Shown in pieces: positions 7,782 through 16,844 of a DNA stretch of 64,000 nt (position 1 is its first letter; each line of letters starts with the position of its first letter). Made by a program: the position numbers and the translations under genes. The DNA lies in assembly GCF_963676065.1 (NCBI RefSeq), contig NZ_OY780933.1, positions 4,110,501-4,174,500 on the forward strand, written 5' to 3'. Below the pieces are notes generated by a model that saw only the letters and a list, made by a program, of their open reading frames with translations, did no database searches and was not told the origin of the DNA. Source of the stretch: Maridesulfovibrio sp. GTDB lineage: Bacteria > Desulfobacterota > Desulfovibrionia > Desulfovibrionales > Desulfovibrionaceae.

Positions 7782-10034
7782 ATGTTAGTACCTTTTGAAC
7801 CCACTTCCGTAACCGGTCAAGTCGGCAACCTCGACATCACACTGGAAACCGGACGCATGGCTAACCAGACCAACGGAACCGTATGGATTCAATCCGGCGG
7901 CACTGTTGTGCTCGTTACAGCCGTAGGCATGCCCGCAGACGGGCCCCGCGATTTTTTCCCCCTTACCTGCAACTATCTTGAAAGAACTTACGCCGCAGGA
8001 CGCATCCCCGGTGGTTACTTCCGCCGCGAAGTAGGCCGTCCTTCCGACCGCGAAACTCTTGTTTCCCGTCTCATGGACCGCCCTATCCGCCCCATGTTCC
8101 CTAAAGGTTACCGCGATGAAGTTCAGGTAATCGCTACCGTTCTTTCCGCTGATACCGATACCAACCCCGATGTACTGGCTATGACCGGCGCATCCGCAGC
8201 TCTGCATATCTCAGACCTGCCTTTCAACGGTCCTGTTGCAGCAGCACGTGTCGGACTCGTAAACAATGAATTCGTACTCTACCCCACATACAAAGGTATT
8301 GCTGAACAGAGCGAGCTTAACCTCGTCTTCGCAGCTACCCGCGACGCAGTGATCATGGTTGAAGGCAGCTCTCAGTTCGTGCCCGAAAACACCATTGCCG
8401 AAGCACTGGAATGGGGTCACGAACAGATGGCTCCCATGTTCGACCTGCAGGACGCACTGCGTGAGAAAGTAGGCCGTCCCAAAATGGAAGTTGCCGAACC
8501 GGTAAAAGACGAAGAAGTTATCACTCTCGTAACCGAAAACTTTTCAGACGAACTCGATAAAGCTCTGACCATTCCCGGCAAGCTCGACCGTAAGGGTGCC
8601 AAATCTGAAGTCAAAGCTAAAGCCAAGGCTATGGTCGAGGAAAAATTCCCCGAAGAGCCGGAAAGAACCAAGGCTGTCGGCGATGTAATGGGCGACCTTG
8701 AAAAGAAAATCGTCCGCAAACGCATTGTTGAACAAGGCGTACGCATCGATGGTCGTGACCTGACCACTGTTCGTAATCTTTCCATGGAAGTCAGCAACCT
8801 GCCCATGACTCACGGTTCCGCCCTGTTCCGCCGCGGTGAGACATCAGCTCTCGCTGTCTGCACACTGGGCTCTTCACGTGATGAGCAGCGCTTTGAAACA
8901 CTTATCGGTGAAGACACCAAACGTTTCATGCTCCATTACAACTTCCCCCCGTACTGCGTGGGTGAAGCCAAGTTCCTGCGTGCTCCTTCCCGCCGTGAAA
9001 TCGGTCACGGAACTCTCGCAGAACGTGCTCTGACTCCGGTCCTGCCTAAAGCAGAAGATTTTCCCTTCACCATGCGCGTAGTTTCCGAGGTAATGGACTC
9101 AAACGGTTCTTCCTCCATGGCTACTGTATGCGGCACCACCCTGTCCCTCATGGACGCAGGTGTACCCATCAGCGCGCCTGTTGCCGGTATCGCCATGGGT
9201 CTCTGCCAGGAAGGCGACGAATACTATGTTCTCACAGACATCCTCGGTGACGAAGACGCTCTGGGCGACATGGACTTCAAGGTAGCCGGTACTGAAGACG
9301 GCGTGACCGCTATCCAGATGGATATCAAAATCAGCGGTATCCCCGCGGATGTTCTGCGCAATGCGCTCGGTCAGGCTAAAAAAGCCCGTCAGGTCATCCT
9401 TGATGATATGAAGAAGGTAATGCCCGCACCGAGAGCAGAACTTTCCGTGAACGCACCGCAGATGGAAGTACTGCAGATCAATCCTGAAAAGATCCGCGAC
9501 CTCATCGGACCCGGTGGTAAAAATATCAAGGCGATTACTGCTGAAACCGCTGCCGACATCGACATTGAAGATTCCGGTAAAGTTTCCATCTTCGCTCCCA
9601 CACTTGAGTCCCTCAAGAAAACTGTGGAAATGGTCCAGTACTACGACCAGACCGCAGAATTGGGCAAAAACTATGTGGGTACTGTTAAAAAGATCCTCGA
9701 AATCGGCGCGATTGTTGAAATCCTGCCCGGTCTTGAAGGCTTACTGCACATTTCTCAGATCGACGTTGAACGCATCGCTGAAGTTACTGATGTTGTACAG
9801 CTCGGTCAGGAAATCACCGTTAAGGTTGTTGAAGTACAGCCCAACGGACGTATCCGTCTTTCCCGTAAGGCATGGCTCATGGAGCAGGCCGGACAGGAAG
9901 TCGATCTTGAAAAATTCAAGATGGGCGCAGGACGTCCCAGCGGCCCCAGAGGCGGACGTGACGGTGGTCGTCGTGATGACAGACGTGACGACAGACGTGG
10001 TGGCGGACGCCGCGACGACAGACGCCGCAGATAA
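7782..10034 (+). CDS. pnp: Polyribonucleotide nucleotidyltransferase (PNPase)
   Basis: 3'-5' phosphorolytic exoribonuclease of the RNA degradosome type; 750 aa. The order is RNase PH-like domain 1, an all-helical linker (about 235-310), RNase PH domain 2 with FPPYCVGE, GHGxLAERAL and the SNGSSSMA block, a KH domain ([16 protein letters not shown]) and an S1 domain ([26 protein letters not shown], given in part). The protein ends in a tail of about 35 residues rich in Arg, Gly and Asp. Shine-Dalgarno GAGGAA lies before the ATG at 7782. A terminator upstream and a leader hairpin suggest independent control from rpsO. Confidence 0.98.
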   Translation: MLVPFEPTSVTGQVGNLDITLETGRMANQTNGTVWIQSGGTVVLVTAVGMPADGPRDFFPLTCNYLERTYAAGRIPGGYFRREVGRPSDRETLVSRLMDRPIRPMFPKGYRDEVQVIATVLSADTDTNPDVLAMTGASAALHISDLPFNGPVAAARVGLVNNEFVLYPTYKGIAEQSELNLVFAATRDAVIMVEGSSQFVPENTIAEALEWGHEQMAPMFDLQDALREKVGRPKMEVAEPVKDEEVITLVTENFSDELDKALTIPGKLDRKGAKSEVKAKAKAMVEEKFPEEPERTKAVGDVMGDLEKKIVRKRIVEQGVRIDGRDLTTVRNLSMEVSNLPMTHGSALFRRGETSALAVCTLGSSRDEQRFETLIGEDTKRFMLHYNFPPYCVGEAKFLRAPSRREIGHGTLAERALTPVLPKAEDFPFTMRVVSEVMDSNGSSSMATVCGTTLSLMDAGVPISAPVAGIAMGLCQEGDEYYVLTDILGDEDALGDMDFKVAGTEDGVTAIQMDIKISGIPADVLRNALGQAKKARQVILDDMKKVMPAPRAELSVNAPQMEVLQINPEKIRDLIGPGGKNIKAITAETAADIDIEDSGKVSIFAPTLESLKKTVEMVQYYDQTAELGKNYVGTVKKILEIGAIVEILPGLEGLLHISQIDVERIAEVTDVVQLGQEITVKVVEVQPNGRIRLSRKAWLMEQAGQEVDLEKFKMGAGRPSGPRGGRDGGRRDDRRDDRRGGGRRDDRRRR

Positions 10035-10059
10035 GCTGCTTCATAGCTTAGAATTATTA

Positions 10060-10091
10060 AAGCCGCCCGGTTCACACTGGGCGGCTTTTTT
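10060..10091 (+). terminator. Terminator after pnp
   Basis: AAGCCGCCC / GGGCGGCTT (9-bp perfect stem, 10-nt loop) with six T at the 3' side, 26 nt after the pnp stop. Confidence 0.88.
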
Positions 10092-10096
10092 AGTAC

Positions 10097-10125
10097 AAAA
10101 AGAGGGGATGCCTAGCGACATCCCC
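10097..10125 (-). terminator. Terminator of the PaaK-type ligase gene (minus strand)
   Basis: On the minus strand, GGGGATG / CATCCCC arms with an 8-nt loop are followed by TCTTTTT. It is placed 11 nt after the ligase stop and lies back-to-back with the pnp terminator. Confidence 0.75.
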
Positions 10126-10135
10126 CGATTATTTA

Positions 10136-11425
10136 TTAAGATCTTTCATCGAACACGCGCTTGGTCTTGGCAAAACTTCTGGGGAGAAATCCCGGCTTGA
10201 GAATTTCCACATTGGCACGCACGAGAATAAATTTCTTAATCTCATCGCGGATTGCATTGGCGAGATTTTCATCATTACCTTCGGAAACTCCGGGCTTGCG
10301 CTCCACACGCACGGACATATGATCCAGCCCGTTGCGCCTTTCCAGATAAATCTGGTACTCAGAACTGGCTTCCGGGAATGATTCCAGCACAGAAGCAATC
10401 TGACCGGGGTAAATATTAACTCCGCGGAAAATAAACATATCATCACTGCGACCGGAGATAAAATCATGCCGGGGCATTGAGCATCCGCAGGAACATTCAC
10501 CGGGAATGATCCGGGTCATATCACGGGTGCGGTATCTTATCAGCGGAGAGGCTTCTTTATGCAGGGAAGTAACTACCAGCTCACCCACTTCGCCGTCAGG
10601 CACGGGCTTTAAAGTCGCCGGATCGATAATCTCGGCAATGTACTCATCTCCCCAGTAGTGAATGCCTTCGTGGGCGTTGCATTCAATCCCAGCACCGGGA
10701 CCGTAGAGTTCGGTCATGCCGGTAATATCGTAGCTGCCTTCAAGTCCGAGAGATTCCTCAAACTGCTTACGCATTTTGGGAGAAACGGATTCGCCACCAA
10801 AGATACAACGCTTAAGTTTCAGACGGTCAGTGATCCCGGCCTTCTGAGCTTCTTCGCCAAGCAGCAGAGCCATAGAACCCGTGGCGCAAAGGCAGGTGGT
10901 TCCGAGATCTTCCAGAATCTGAAGCTGAATCTCAAGCATTCCCGGCCCCACCGGCAAAGTCATAGCCCCGAAATGTTCTGCACCGAGCTGGAAACCGGAC
11001 CCGGCAGTCCAGAGGCCATAGCCCACACAGACCTGAACACGGTCAAGAGTAGTTAAACCCGGCAGCTCATAACAGCGGGCAAACATATTTTTCCATGTCT
11101 CAATATCATTACGGGTGTAGGAAAGAATTTTACGTTTACCGGTTGTTCCGCTGGACCCGTGGATACGAACAACATCCTCTTCGGGCACTGAGAGCAAAGG
11201 TAAGGGATAACCTTCTTTAAGATGATCGGCAGTGGTGAACGGCAGTTTTTGCAAATCATCAAGGGATTTAATATCTCCCGGTTCAACGCCCTGTTCCTTA
11301 TACCGCTCCTGATAAAAAGGGCTGTTGGCAGCAGTATGCGCGACAGTCCATTTTAACCCTTCCAGCTGTTTTTCAGCCACTTCATCCGCGGTAAGTTCCG
11401 GTATAAATCTGTATTTGCCGCCCAT
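10136..11425 (-). CDS. Phenylacetate-CoA ligase family (PaaK-type) adenylate-forming enzyme
   Basis: AMP-forming acyl-CoA ligase of the PaaK family (429 aa, normal length), which activates an aromatic acid as a CoA thioester. The N-terminal region has the family pattern L-x-x-T-V-A-H-T-A-A-N-S-P-F-Y. The P-loop is IHGSSGTTGKRK, followed by the A-domain blocks with Y-D-I-T-G-M-T-E and the C-terminal subdomain G-R-S-D-D-M-F-I-F-R-G-V-N-I-Y-P. Anaerobes often carry several PaaK paralogues, including ones next to indolepyruvate oxidoreductase. No such partner is adjacent here, so the substrate (phenylacetate or another arylacetate) is unproven. It stands alone, convergent with pnp. Confidence 0.85.
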   Translation of the reverse strand: MGGKYRFIPELTADEVAEKQLEGLKWTVAHTAANSPFYQERYKEQGVEPGDIKSLDDLQKLPFTTADHLKEGYPLPLLSVPEEDVVRIHGSSGTTGKRKILSYTRNDIETWKNMFARCYELPGLTTLDRVQVCVGYGLWTAGSGFQLGAEHFGAMTLPVGPGMLEIQLQILEDLGTTCLCATGSMALLLGEEAQKAGITDRLKLKRCIFGGESVSPKMRKQFEESLGLEGSYDITGMTELYGPGAGIECNAHEGIHYWGDEYIAEIIDPATLKPVPDGEVGELVVTSLHKEASPLIRYRTRDMTRIIPGECSCGCSMPRHDFISGRSDDMFIFRGVNIYPGQIASVLESFPEASSEYQIYLERRNGLDHMSVRVERKPGVSEGNDENLANAIRDEIKKFILVRANVEILKPGFLPRSFAKTKRVFDERS

Positions 11426-11532
11426 TTTATGTCTCCGTAGAAAGCTTGTTCAATTATCTTATGTGTCGTATCCACGAATGGATCAATTGTTTTGCAGGGA
11501 CACCCTAAATCTTCAAGTTATCCAAGGTCAAT

Positions 11533-12315
11533 ATGCATATAATTTCAATTAATATTTTCCAGATCGCGGTCTCGGCCCTGATCGGGGCAGCTCTAGGCAG
11601 TTTTTACGCTTGCGCCGTATTCCGTTACATCAACGGACAAACGCTGACCAACCCGCGCCGCTCAACATGCCCTAATTGCGGACACACCATCCGTTGGTAC
11701 GAAAACATCCCGATACTCAGCTACCTGCTGCTGCGCGGTAAATGTTCATCCTGCAAAGGAAAAATAAGCGTCCTTTACGCGGTCATCGAGCTGGTTTCCG
11801 TTTTCTGGGCAGTACTGCTGATGATCACTTTCGGCCCTTCAACACAGTGGCTGGTCTATATGTTTTTCGGCGGACTCATGATTATCGCCTCATTCATCGA
11901 CCTGCAAACCTTCATACTGCCCGACATAATCACCATCCCCGGTTCAATAGCGGCAATTCCCTGCGCGGCTCTACTCACCCCCGTAGGCTGGGAAGAAGCA
12001 CTGCTGGGCGCAGGCATAGGCGGAGGCCTGTTCTGGTCTTTGCGGCTGCTCTACCGTGGTCTTAAAGGCGTGGAAGGACTAGGTCTGGGAGATGTAAAAA
12101 TTATGTTCATGATCGGCGCACTGGCCGGACCGCAAAATCTGCCTCTGGTCATTACCGTTTCTGCGTTTACCGGACTTCTGGCCGGTCTGATCATGATGCT
12201 GCTGGATAGAGAGCAGGAATACGGATCAATGATCCCTTTCGGCCCGTTTCTGGCGCTGGGATCAATGCTGACAATTCTTTACGCCGAACCATTCTGGAAC
12301 TGGTACCTGATATAA
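11533..12315 (+). CDS. Prepilin peptidase / N-methyltransferase (PilD/GspO type)
   Basis: Bifunctional inner-membrane enzyme that cleaves type IV prepilin or pseudopilin leader peptides and N-methylates the new N-terminus; 260 aa. The N-terminal methyltransferase-associated domain has two CxxC pairs (CPNCGH and CSSCKG). The aspartyl-protease aspartates lie in FIDLQTFILPD and GLGLGDVK, and about eight hydrophobic segments follow. The start ATG at 11533 has only a weak AAGG upstream. It is isolated from any pilus cluster in this window and ends in a strong bidirectional terminator. Confidence 0.92.
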   Translation: MHIISINIFQIAVSALIGAALGSFYACAVFRYINGQTLTNPRRSTCPNCGHTIRWYENIPILSYLLLRGKCSSCKGKISVLYAVIELVSVFWAVLLMITFGPSTQWLVYMFFGGLMIIASFIDLQTFILPDIITIPGSIAAIPCAALLTPVGWEEALLGAGIGGGLFWSLRLLYRGLKGVEGLGLGDVKIMFMIGALAGPQNLPLVITVSAFTGLLAGLIMMLLDREQEYGSMIPFGPFLALGSMLTILYAEPFWNWYLI

Positions 12316-12316
12316 T

Positions 12317-12349
12317 AAAAGGGAGGATGCCAAAAGCATCCTCCCTTTT
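12317..12349. terminator. Bidirectional terminator
   Basis: Perfect 14-bp stem, AAAAGGGAGGATGC / GCATCCTCCCTTTT, loop CAAAA. The A-run on one side and T-run on the other let it serve the prepilin peptidase (plus) and the small gene at 12375-12635 (minus). Confidence 0.9.
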
Positions 12350-12374
12350 GTACCGTCAAAACGGATAATATCTA

Positions 12375-12635
12375 TTATACTCCGAACGGACCGAACTTCT
12401 TGACGTATTCCTGAAGTTCTTCCCAGAGATGCTCGGAGAATTTGTCATATTTTTCTGCTGCGCTGTCATAGCTTTCCAGCTTTTTAACAACATTTGCAGC
12501 TTTCTGGTAAACAGATTTGAATTCAGCCTCATCCATTCCAGCCATCTGCATAGCTTCATCTTTGGAAAGGTGACCTGTATGGGCAAAAACCGCAGACAGA
12601 ACGCCCATCATATTTTTTACGTTCTTTTGAGCCAT
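12375..12635 (-). CDS. Small hypothetical protein, helical
   Basis: 86-aa, mostly helical, soluble protein that I do not recognise. It has a Met-rich N-terminal stretch (MMGVLSAVF; QMAGMDEAEF), then an amphipathic Lys/Glu-rich helix and a short F-G-P-F-G-V end. It is supported as a real gene by a good Shine-Dalgarno (AAGGAG, 8-9 nt before ATG at 12635), its own terminator, and codon usage like that of its neighbours. No signal peptide, cysteine or membrane segment is seen. Confidence 0.7.
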   Translation of the reverse strand: MAQKNVKNMMGVLSAVFAHTGHLSKDEAMQMAGMDEAEFKSVYQKAANVVKKLESYDSAAEKYDKFSEHLWEELQEYVKKFGPFGV

Positions 12636-12891
12636 CTAATACTCCTTAATAAAATGAAAAAATTATCAACACCTCACTTCCTCAGCCTCAATTAACACTA
12701 TTTAATTCATAATTGCAAGCAGTTCCATGTGACAGATAGCGCTTTAGCCGGAATCGTACAAATATAAGAAATGCCCTCAACATTGCTTTTTACTGACCGC
12801 AAACGTACTATCCTGTTTTTTAAACATCAGGTTGAACAAAATTTATGAAATCCGTAATTCACTCAGCTTCATGCTGATTATGAGATAAAAT

Positions 12892-14013
12892 ATGAATAAT
12901 AACACCATCTGGATTAACGCGGGCGAGGCCTCCGGTGATATGCACGGAGCAAAGCTGGCTGAAGAACTTATGAAACAGTCACCCGGGCTGAAAATCATGG
13001 GCATGGGTGGATCGGCCATGGAAAAGGCGGGCTGCGACATCCGCTATCCCATGCAGTTGATATCACTGGTCGGGCTGACCGAAGTACTGCCTAAACTTCC
13101 CCGGTTACTGAGACTTTTCGGCCAGATAGAGGATATTCTGAAAAAGGAACGTCCCAAAGCGATCATATTGATCGACTGCCCGGACTTTAACTTCCGACTG
13201 GTTAAAATCGCCCGTAAGCTGGACATTCCGGTATATTATTACATCACACCGCAAATATGGGCATGGCGGCAGGGCCGGGCAAAATTCCTGCAGAAAAACG
13301 TGCGAAAAATTCTCTGCATCCTGCCTTTTGAGCAGCAATTTTTCAAGGAGAGAGGTGTTGACGCCCAGTATGTCGGTCATCCGCTGCTGGACCTTATGCC
13401 GCTTGAGGAGCTCGATGCCATTGAACCGGACCCCAATCTCGTTGGTATCCTTCCGGGAAGCCGCAGCAAAGAGATATCATCCCTGCTCCCGGAATTCGCC
13501 ATCGCGGCAGAACGGCTGCTCAAAGACTTTCCCGAGCTGAAATTTTCCATTGCCCGCGCACCGGGTGTAAAAGAGGAAAAACTACGACGCTTTTGGCCCA
13601 GCCACATTCCGGTGACCATCAATCAACCGGAAAACAGATATCGGCTGATGCGCAATTCCAACGTAATCATGGCCGCTTCCGGTACTGCTACACTTGAATG
13701 CGCCCTGATCGGTACACCGACGCTGGTAGCATACAAGATGTCCGCCCTCAGCGGATTTCTGGCCAAGAAAATTCTCAAAATAAAATACGTCAGCCTTGCC
13801 AATATTATTCCGGATCAATTAATTCTCCCGGAATACCTGCTGGAGAATGCCACGGCCGATAATTTCTATAAGCAGATCCACCAGTGGGTGAAATCCCCTG
13901 AATCAGCTCAAAAAGTGCGTGAACAATTGGGCGAACTGCGTAGAATGATAGGTGCTCCGGGCGTTGCCATCCGTACTGCAGAAGTCATTTTAAACGACAT
14001 AAATAACGGCTGA
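12892..14013 (+). CDS. lpxB: Lipid-A-disaccharide synthase
   Basis: GT19 glycosyltransferase that joins UDP-2,3-diacylglucosamine and lipid X to form the lipid A disaccharide at the inner membrane; 373 aa. Family blocks are AGEASGDMHGA near the N-terminus, DCPDFNFRL, YYITPQIWAWRQGR, LPFEQQFF, VGHPL, LPGSRSKEI and ASGTATLECAL. The start at ATG 12892 has only a weak GAGAT upstream. It is followed 27 nt later by a lipoprotein gene that may share its transcript. The rest of the lpx pathway is not in this window. Confidence 0.96.
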   Translation: MNNNTIWINAGEASGDMHGAKLAEELMKQSPGLKIMGMGGSAMEKAGCDIRYPMQLISLVGLTEVLPKLPRLLRLFGQIEDILKKERPKAIILIDCPDFNFRLVKIARKLDIPVYYYITPQIWAWRQGRAKFLQKNVRKILCILPFEQQFFKERGVDAQYVGHPLLDLMPLEELDAIEPDPNLVGILPGSRSKEISSLLPEFAIAAERLLKDFPELKFSIARAPGVKEEKLRRFWPSHIPVTINQPENRYRLMRNSNVIMAASGTATLECALIGTPTLVAYKMSALSGFLAKKILKIKYVSLANIIPDQLILPEYLLENATADNFYKQIHQWVKSPESAQKVREQLGELRRMIGAPGVAIRTAEVILNDINNG

Positions 14014-14040
14014 TCCCAAGAGGATGTCAGACTGAATACT

Positions 14041-14751
14041 ATGATTAAAATTTACCTCATATTAGCTTTACTGACCACACTCATCCTCTGCGGCTGCGTT
14101 GCCCGCAAGACCGTGGGGAGACACGGTTTTTATTCCAGCAAGTCTCCTTCTCTAACCATAAATTTCAACAACCTTGAATACATGGGAGAATCCAAAGAGA
14201 CAGAAGGCACAGCCAATGTGCGTACCTATTTCTACTCCGACGGAAAAGGTGATGAAGGCGCGTTCGTGGAAATTATCAACCTGCGGCAAGACTGGAAATT
14301 ACGGCCCCGGAAAGTGCCGGGAGAAGAACTTCCCAACACCGGCATCTATACACGCGAAATAGCGGGAGAGAGATTTTATTGCCGAACGTTCCTCATCCCG
14401 CCCGAATCCGGTAAAAGTGGTCTGGCATCCCTGCCCGTATACACGGCGGTGCGAGTTTGCTGCAAACTTATATCCCCGGCACAAAAAATCTCAATAGGAT
14501 ATGCCGGAAGAGTTGATCTCGCGCAGGCCGAGCGACTGTTCACTTCTCAAAACTATGGCGAATTGACTCAGAAGCAGAAAGATTTTTTTGCTGCCTTTGA
14601 GGAACGGGCAGATAAAGCTCTTGATATGAAAACTTACCGAAAAGGCGATGTAAGCGAGAAAGTAGAAACTACCAAAACATTGGAAAATCCATGGTATAAG
14701 TTCACGGACTTTCTACCCTTTAAAAGCCAAATCGGGAAATTGCCGCGCTGA
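14041..14751 (+). CDS. Hypothetical lipoprotein
   Basis: 236-aa protein with a clear lipoprotein signal peptide: a short charged N-terminus, a hydrophobic run and the lipobox L-C-G-C with Cys19 as the expected lipidated residue. The mature part is a mixed alpha/beta domain of about 150 residues, followed by a charged helical C-terminal region. I do not recognise the fold from the sequence; it resembles lineage-restricted Desulfovibrio lipoproteins of unknown function. It follows lpxB by 27 nt and probably shares its transcript, ending at the 14803-14833 terminator. Confidence 0.75.
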   Translation: MIKIYLILALLTTLILCGCVARKTVGRHGFYSSKSPSLTINFNNLEYMGESKETEGTANVRTYFYSDGKGDEGAFVEIINLRQDWKLRPRKVPGEELPNTGIYTREIAGERFYCRTFLIPPESGKSGLASLPVYTAVRVCCKLISPAQKISIGYAGRVDLAQAERLFTSQNYGELTQKQKDFFAAFEERADKALDMKTYRKGDVSEKVETTKTLENPWYKFTDFLPFKSQIGKLPR

Positions 14752-14802
14752 CCTTCCTGATTCGCCCTTCTCTTTTCTGAAAATTACGATCATTTAAACA
14801 AA

Positions 14803-14833
14803 AAAAACCCCGGAGCCGATCCCCGGGGTTTTT
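14803..14833. terminator. Bidirectional terminator between the lipoprotein gene and dsrC
   Basis: AAAAACCCCGG / CCGGGGTTTTT, an 11-bp perfect stem with a 9-nt loop and A/T runs on both sides. It serves the converging lipoprotein gene (plus) and dsrC (minus). Confidence 0.9.
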
Positions 14834-14902
14834 CTGACTTTGGACTCGCTGTGAAACAATCACCGTGACTGCTTCACAATTCACAAACTGATTAACTTAT
14901 AA

Positions 14903-15220
14903 CTATACGCAGCCGGTAGGCTTGGGCAGACCAGCCATTTTACAAGCTCCCTTACCGGGACCGGAGGGGAACAGCTCATAAATGTGTTTAAGTTTGAATC
15001 CGGTAACCTTGGAAAGGATGCGGACCATGGGTGCGATACCGTTCTTCTTGTAGTAGTCCTGCAAGAAGTCGATAACTTTCTGGTGCTCTTCATTCAGTTC
15101 TTTGATGCCTTCGCCTTCTTTACAGAAGTCAACCCACTCGGGGCACCAGTCTTCGAACTTAAGCAGGAAACCGTCTTCGTCTACGTCAAAACTTTTTCCC
15201 TCAAATTCAACGATTGCCAT
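14903..15220 (-). CDS. dsrC: DsrC, sulfite reductase-associated sulfur carrier
   Basis: Small sulfur-carrier protein that works with dissimilatory sulfite reductase DsrAB; its two C-terminal cysteines form the trisulfide that DsrMKJOP reduces. Length is 105 aa from the ATG at 15220, supported by AGGAGG 8 nt upstream; the longer frame to 15322 has no support. The C-terminal arm is intact: Cys93 in G-A-C-K-M-A-G-L and Cys104 next to the last residue, with ten residues between, the diagnostic spacing of true DsrC rather than TusE. It stands alone, as dsrC does in Desulfovibrio, with a long leader and its own promoter and terminator. This gene is the best evidence for a sulfate-reducing host. Confidence 0.96.
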   Translation of the reverse strand: MAIVEFEGKSFDVDEDGFLLKFEDWCPEWVDFCKEGEGIKELNEEHQKVIDFLQDYYKKNGIAPMVRILSKVTGFKLKHIYELFPSGPGKGACKMAGLPKPTGCV

Positions 15221-15630
15221 GTAAAAACCTCCTAAAAAAATTAATCGTAAAAGCGTATCTGACGCTTTAACAACAGGATATAGTGAATTTCCCGAAATCC
15301 AATTTCGGAGAAAATTTCTCACTCACCCAATGTGCCAATTAAAACCTTGGCAAAAAAAATTCAAGTGAAATATTATATGAGTTTGCATATTTCACACAAA
15401 AATGTCCAAACAATGAGCTGAAAGCTACTACTTTCAACAAATTCCACCATCTAAAATAAAATTCCCCTTAAGTGCAAAGCGGAAAATCTTTACATTTCTT
15501 TTGCATCCACAATCAAAAGCACACGGCATATTTATCCCTACACAAACACATAACATACTACAAAAAAAGATATTTTTTCCATAGGAACGGTTCCTGCTTG
15601 CGTCTTTTTATAAAATCAGGAGGAACAAAA
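15221..15630. other. Divergent intergenic region dsrC / small gene
   Basis: 410 bp without a gene. On the dsrC side it holds a promoter and inverted repeat (15365-15399) and two further inverted repeats in the transcribed leader: AAAGCGT / ACGCTTT at 15250-15268 and CCGAAAT / ATTTCGG at 15292-15308. The plus-strand gene at 15631 is preceded by AGGAGG, but I see no convincing promoter for it. Confidence 0.6.
15365..15399 (-). promoter_or_regulatory. dsrC promoter with overlapping inverted-repeat operator
   Basis: On the minus strand, TTGTGT (15399-15394) and a perfect TATAAT (15377-15372) are 16 bp apart, giving a start near 15365 and a leader of about 145 nt. Superimposed is a perfect inverted repeat, GTGAAATAT (15365-15373) and ATATTTCAC (15387-15395). 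Its arm centres are 22 bp (two helical turns) apart and it covers both the -10 and part of the -35. This geometry fits a dimeric regulator; the regulator is not identifiable. Confidence 0.6.
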
Positions 15631-15912
15631 ATGGAAATCAGCTTTGCCAACGAATCAGTAAAAGCACCTCTGCAAAAAGAGCATACCCGCCACGCCCCGG
15701 CTTCCGAAGTCACCCGCGAGCACAAATTAGACTCTATTTCGGGCAACATCAGAGCCGGCCTCAACTCCCGCGCAGAAGATCCCGACCAGCTTCTGGAGCA
15801 GACCGTGGAAGCCAGCGCAAACGAGGGAGCCATTGATGGAGCACACGATTTCAACATGGCCAGAGTCATGGAACTTCTTTCCGACCCTCTGTTGCAGAAA
15901 GATATTCCTTAG
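15631..15912 (+). CDS. Small hypothetical protein
   Basis: 93-aa acidic, hydrophilic protein; not recognised. The ATG at 15631 is set by AGGAGG 8 nt upstream; the longer open frame from 15472 has no Shine-Dalgarno and an unlikely sequence. It has no cysteine, signal peptide or membrane span. The N-terminal part looks disordered (A-P-L-Q-K-E-H-T-R-H), and the C-terminal part is helical and acidic, ending L-L-Q-K-D-I-P. It is followed by about 170 nt of untranslated sequence and a strong terminator. Confidence 0.6.
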   Translation: MEISFANESVKAPLQKEHTRHAPASEVTREHKLDSISGNIRAGLNSRAEDPDQLLEQTVEASANEGAIDGAHDFNMARVMELLSDPLLQKDIP

Positions 15913-16083
15913 TCGCCGGATCAGAACCAAAAACGTTTTTCACAGGACAAAGCCGTTTTTCAGTTTATATTCTGGCAGATTGAATGTAGTTACATGCAGA
16001 TAACAGAAGCTGGCAGACTGTGACTATATATGCGGGTACAGAAATTGTTGTAACACCGCTGAAGATCTCTTTTTATCAGTCTG

Positions 16084-16125
16084 AGGCAAAGGCCCGGAAA
16101 CATTATTTCCGAGCCTTTGCCTTTT
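16084..16125 (+). terminator. Strong terminator in the 15912-16185 gap
   Basis: A nested stem: AGGCAAAGGC / GCCTTTGCCT outside and CGGAAA / TTTCCG inside, separated by a single C-A mismatch, loop CATTA, then TTTT. It ends about 210 nt after the small gene's stop, leaving 170 nt of transcribed non-coding sequence in which I see no further gene. Confidence 0.85.
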
Positions 16126-16184
16126 CACGTTCAAAATGATACCAAAAAGAAGATTCAGGCCACAACCGATCACGGCAACTTTCT

Positions 16185-16844
16185 ATGAATAAAATCAACT
16201 TGATAAAAACCCCGGATAAACGAACCCCCGGCTACCCTCCCATGGAGTCTACCTTGACTCCCCCACGGCCGGTGGAAATCGATCCTGCGTGGGCAGTTCC
16301 TTCCGCCAGCCAATGTATGAGCTGGTGGGATGACTATAAGATGCTGGACAACATCAAAGCCCACAGTATGCTTGTTGCCAAAGTTGCGGTTCAGGCCGCT
16401 ACCCTTGCGGTAGAATCGGGGATAAAACTGGATATCCCCACCATTCAGGCTTCCGCCCTGCTGCACGATATTGCCAAAAGCTACTGCATCCACCACAGCG
16501 GCAACCACAGCCAGATAGGCGCCGCATGGACAATACAGCTCACCGGCAACCCGGCTATAGCCATGGGCGTTCTGCATCATGTCTTCTGGCCCTTTGAACC
16601 GGATGCTGACAAATATTTCCTTCCGCTGGTTATAAGTTACGCTGATAAGCGCGTAATGCATGACACATTCACCACACTTGAAAAAAGATTCAATGATTTG
16701 AAAGTGCGCTACGGCAGGACTGAAAAAATCAAACAAAGAATTCACAAAACTTTCGAGCAGGCCCTGACTCTTGAAGAGCGGCTCGGCAAACTAATCGGAG
16801 TTGATCTCAATGCATGTTCTCTTGATTGCGGGCGGCTGGTCTGA
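16185..16844 (+). CDS. HD-domain phosphohydrolase
   Basis: 219-aa HD superfamily metal-dependent hydrolase. Metal ligands are visible as HSMLVAKVA, then LLHDIAKS (the HD doublet), followed by HHSGNHSQIGA and H-H-V-F. An N-terminal segment of about 45 residues precedes the fold and has Pro-rich and Trp-containing stretches. The substrate is unknown: HD proteins of this size act on nucleotides or nucleotide second messengers. Its 3' end overlaps ddl by 35 bp, so it is translationally coupled to D-Ala-D-Ala ligase, and the operon context suggests an envelope-linked or housekeeping role. Confidence 0.8.
   Translation: MNKINLIKTPDKRTPGYPPMESTLTPPRPVEIDPAWAVPSASQCMSWWDDYKMLDNIKAHSMLVAKVAVQAATLAVESGIKLDIPTIQASALLHDIAKSYCIHHSGNHSQIGAAWTIQLTGNPAIAMGVLHHVFWPFEPDADKYFLPLVISYADKRVMHDTFTTLEKRFNDLKVRYGRTEKIKQRIHKTFEQALTLEERLGKLIGVDLNACSLDCGRLV

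Noticed and set aside
10658..11056. 132-codon plus-strand frame
   Set aside because: It is antisense to the PaaK-type ligase, which has full family motifs; a shadow frame.
15221..15322. N-terminal extension of DsrC
   Set aside because: AGGAGG precedes the ATG at 15220 and DsrC proteins start there; the extra 34 codons do not resemble any DsrC.
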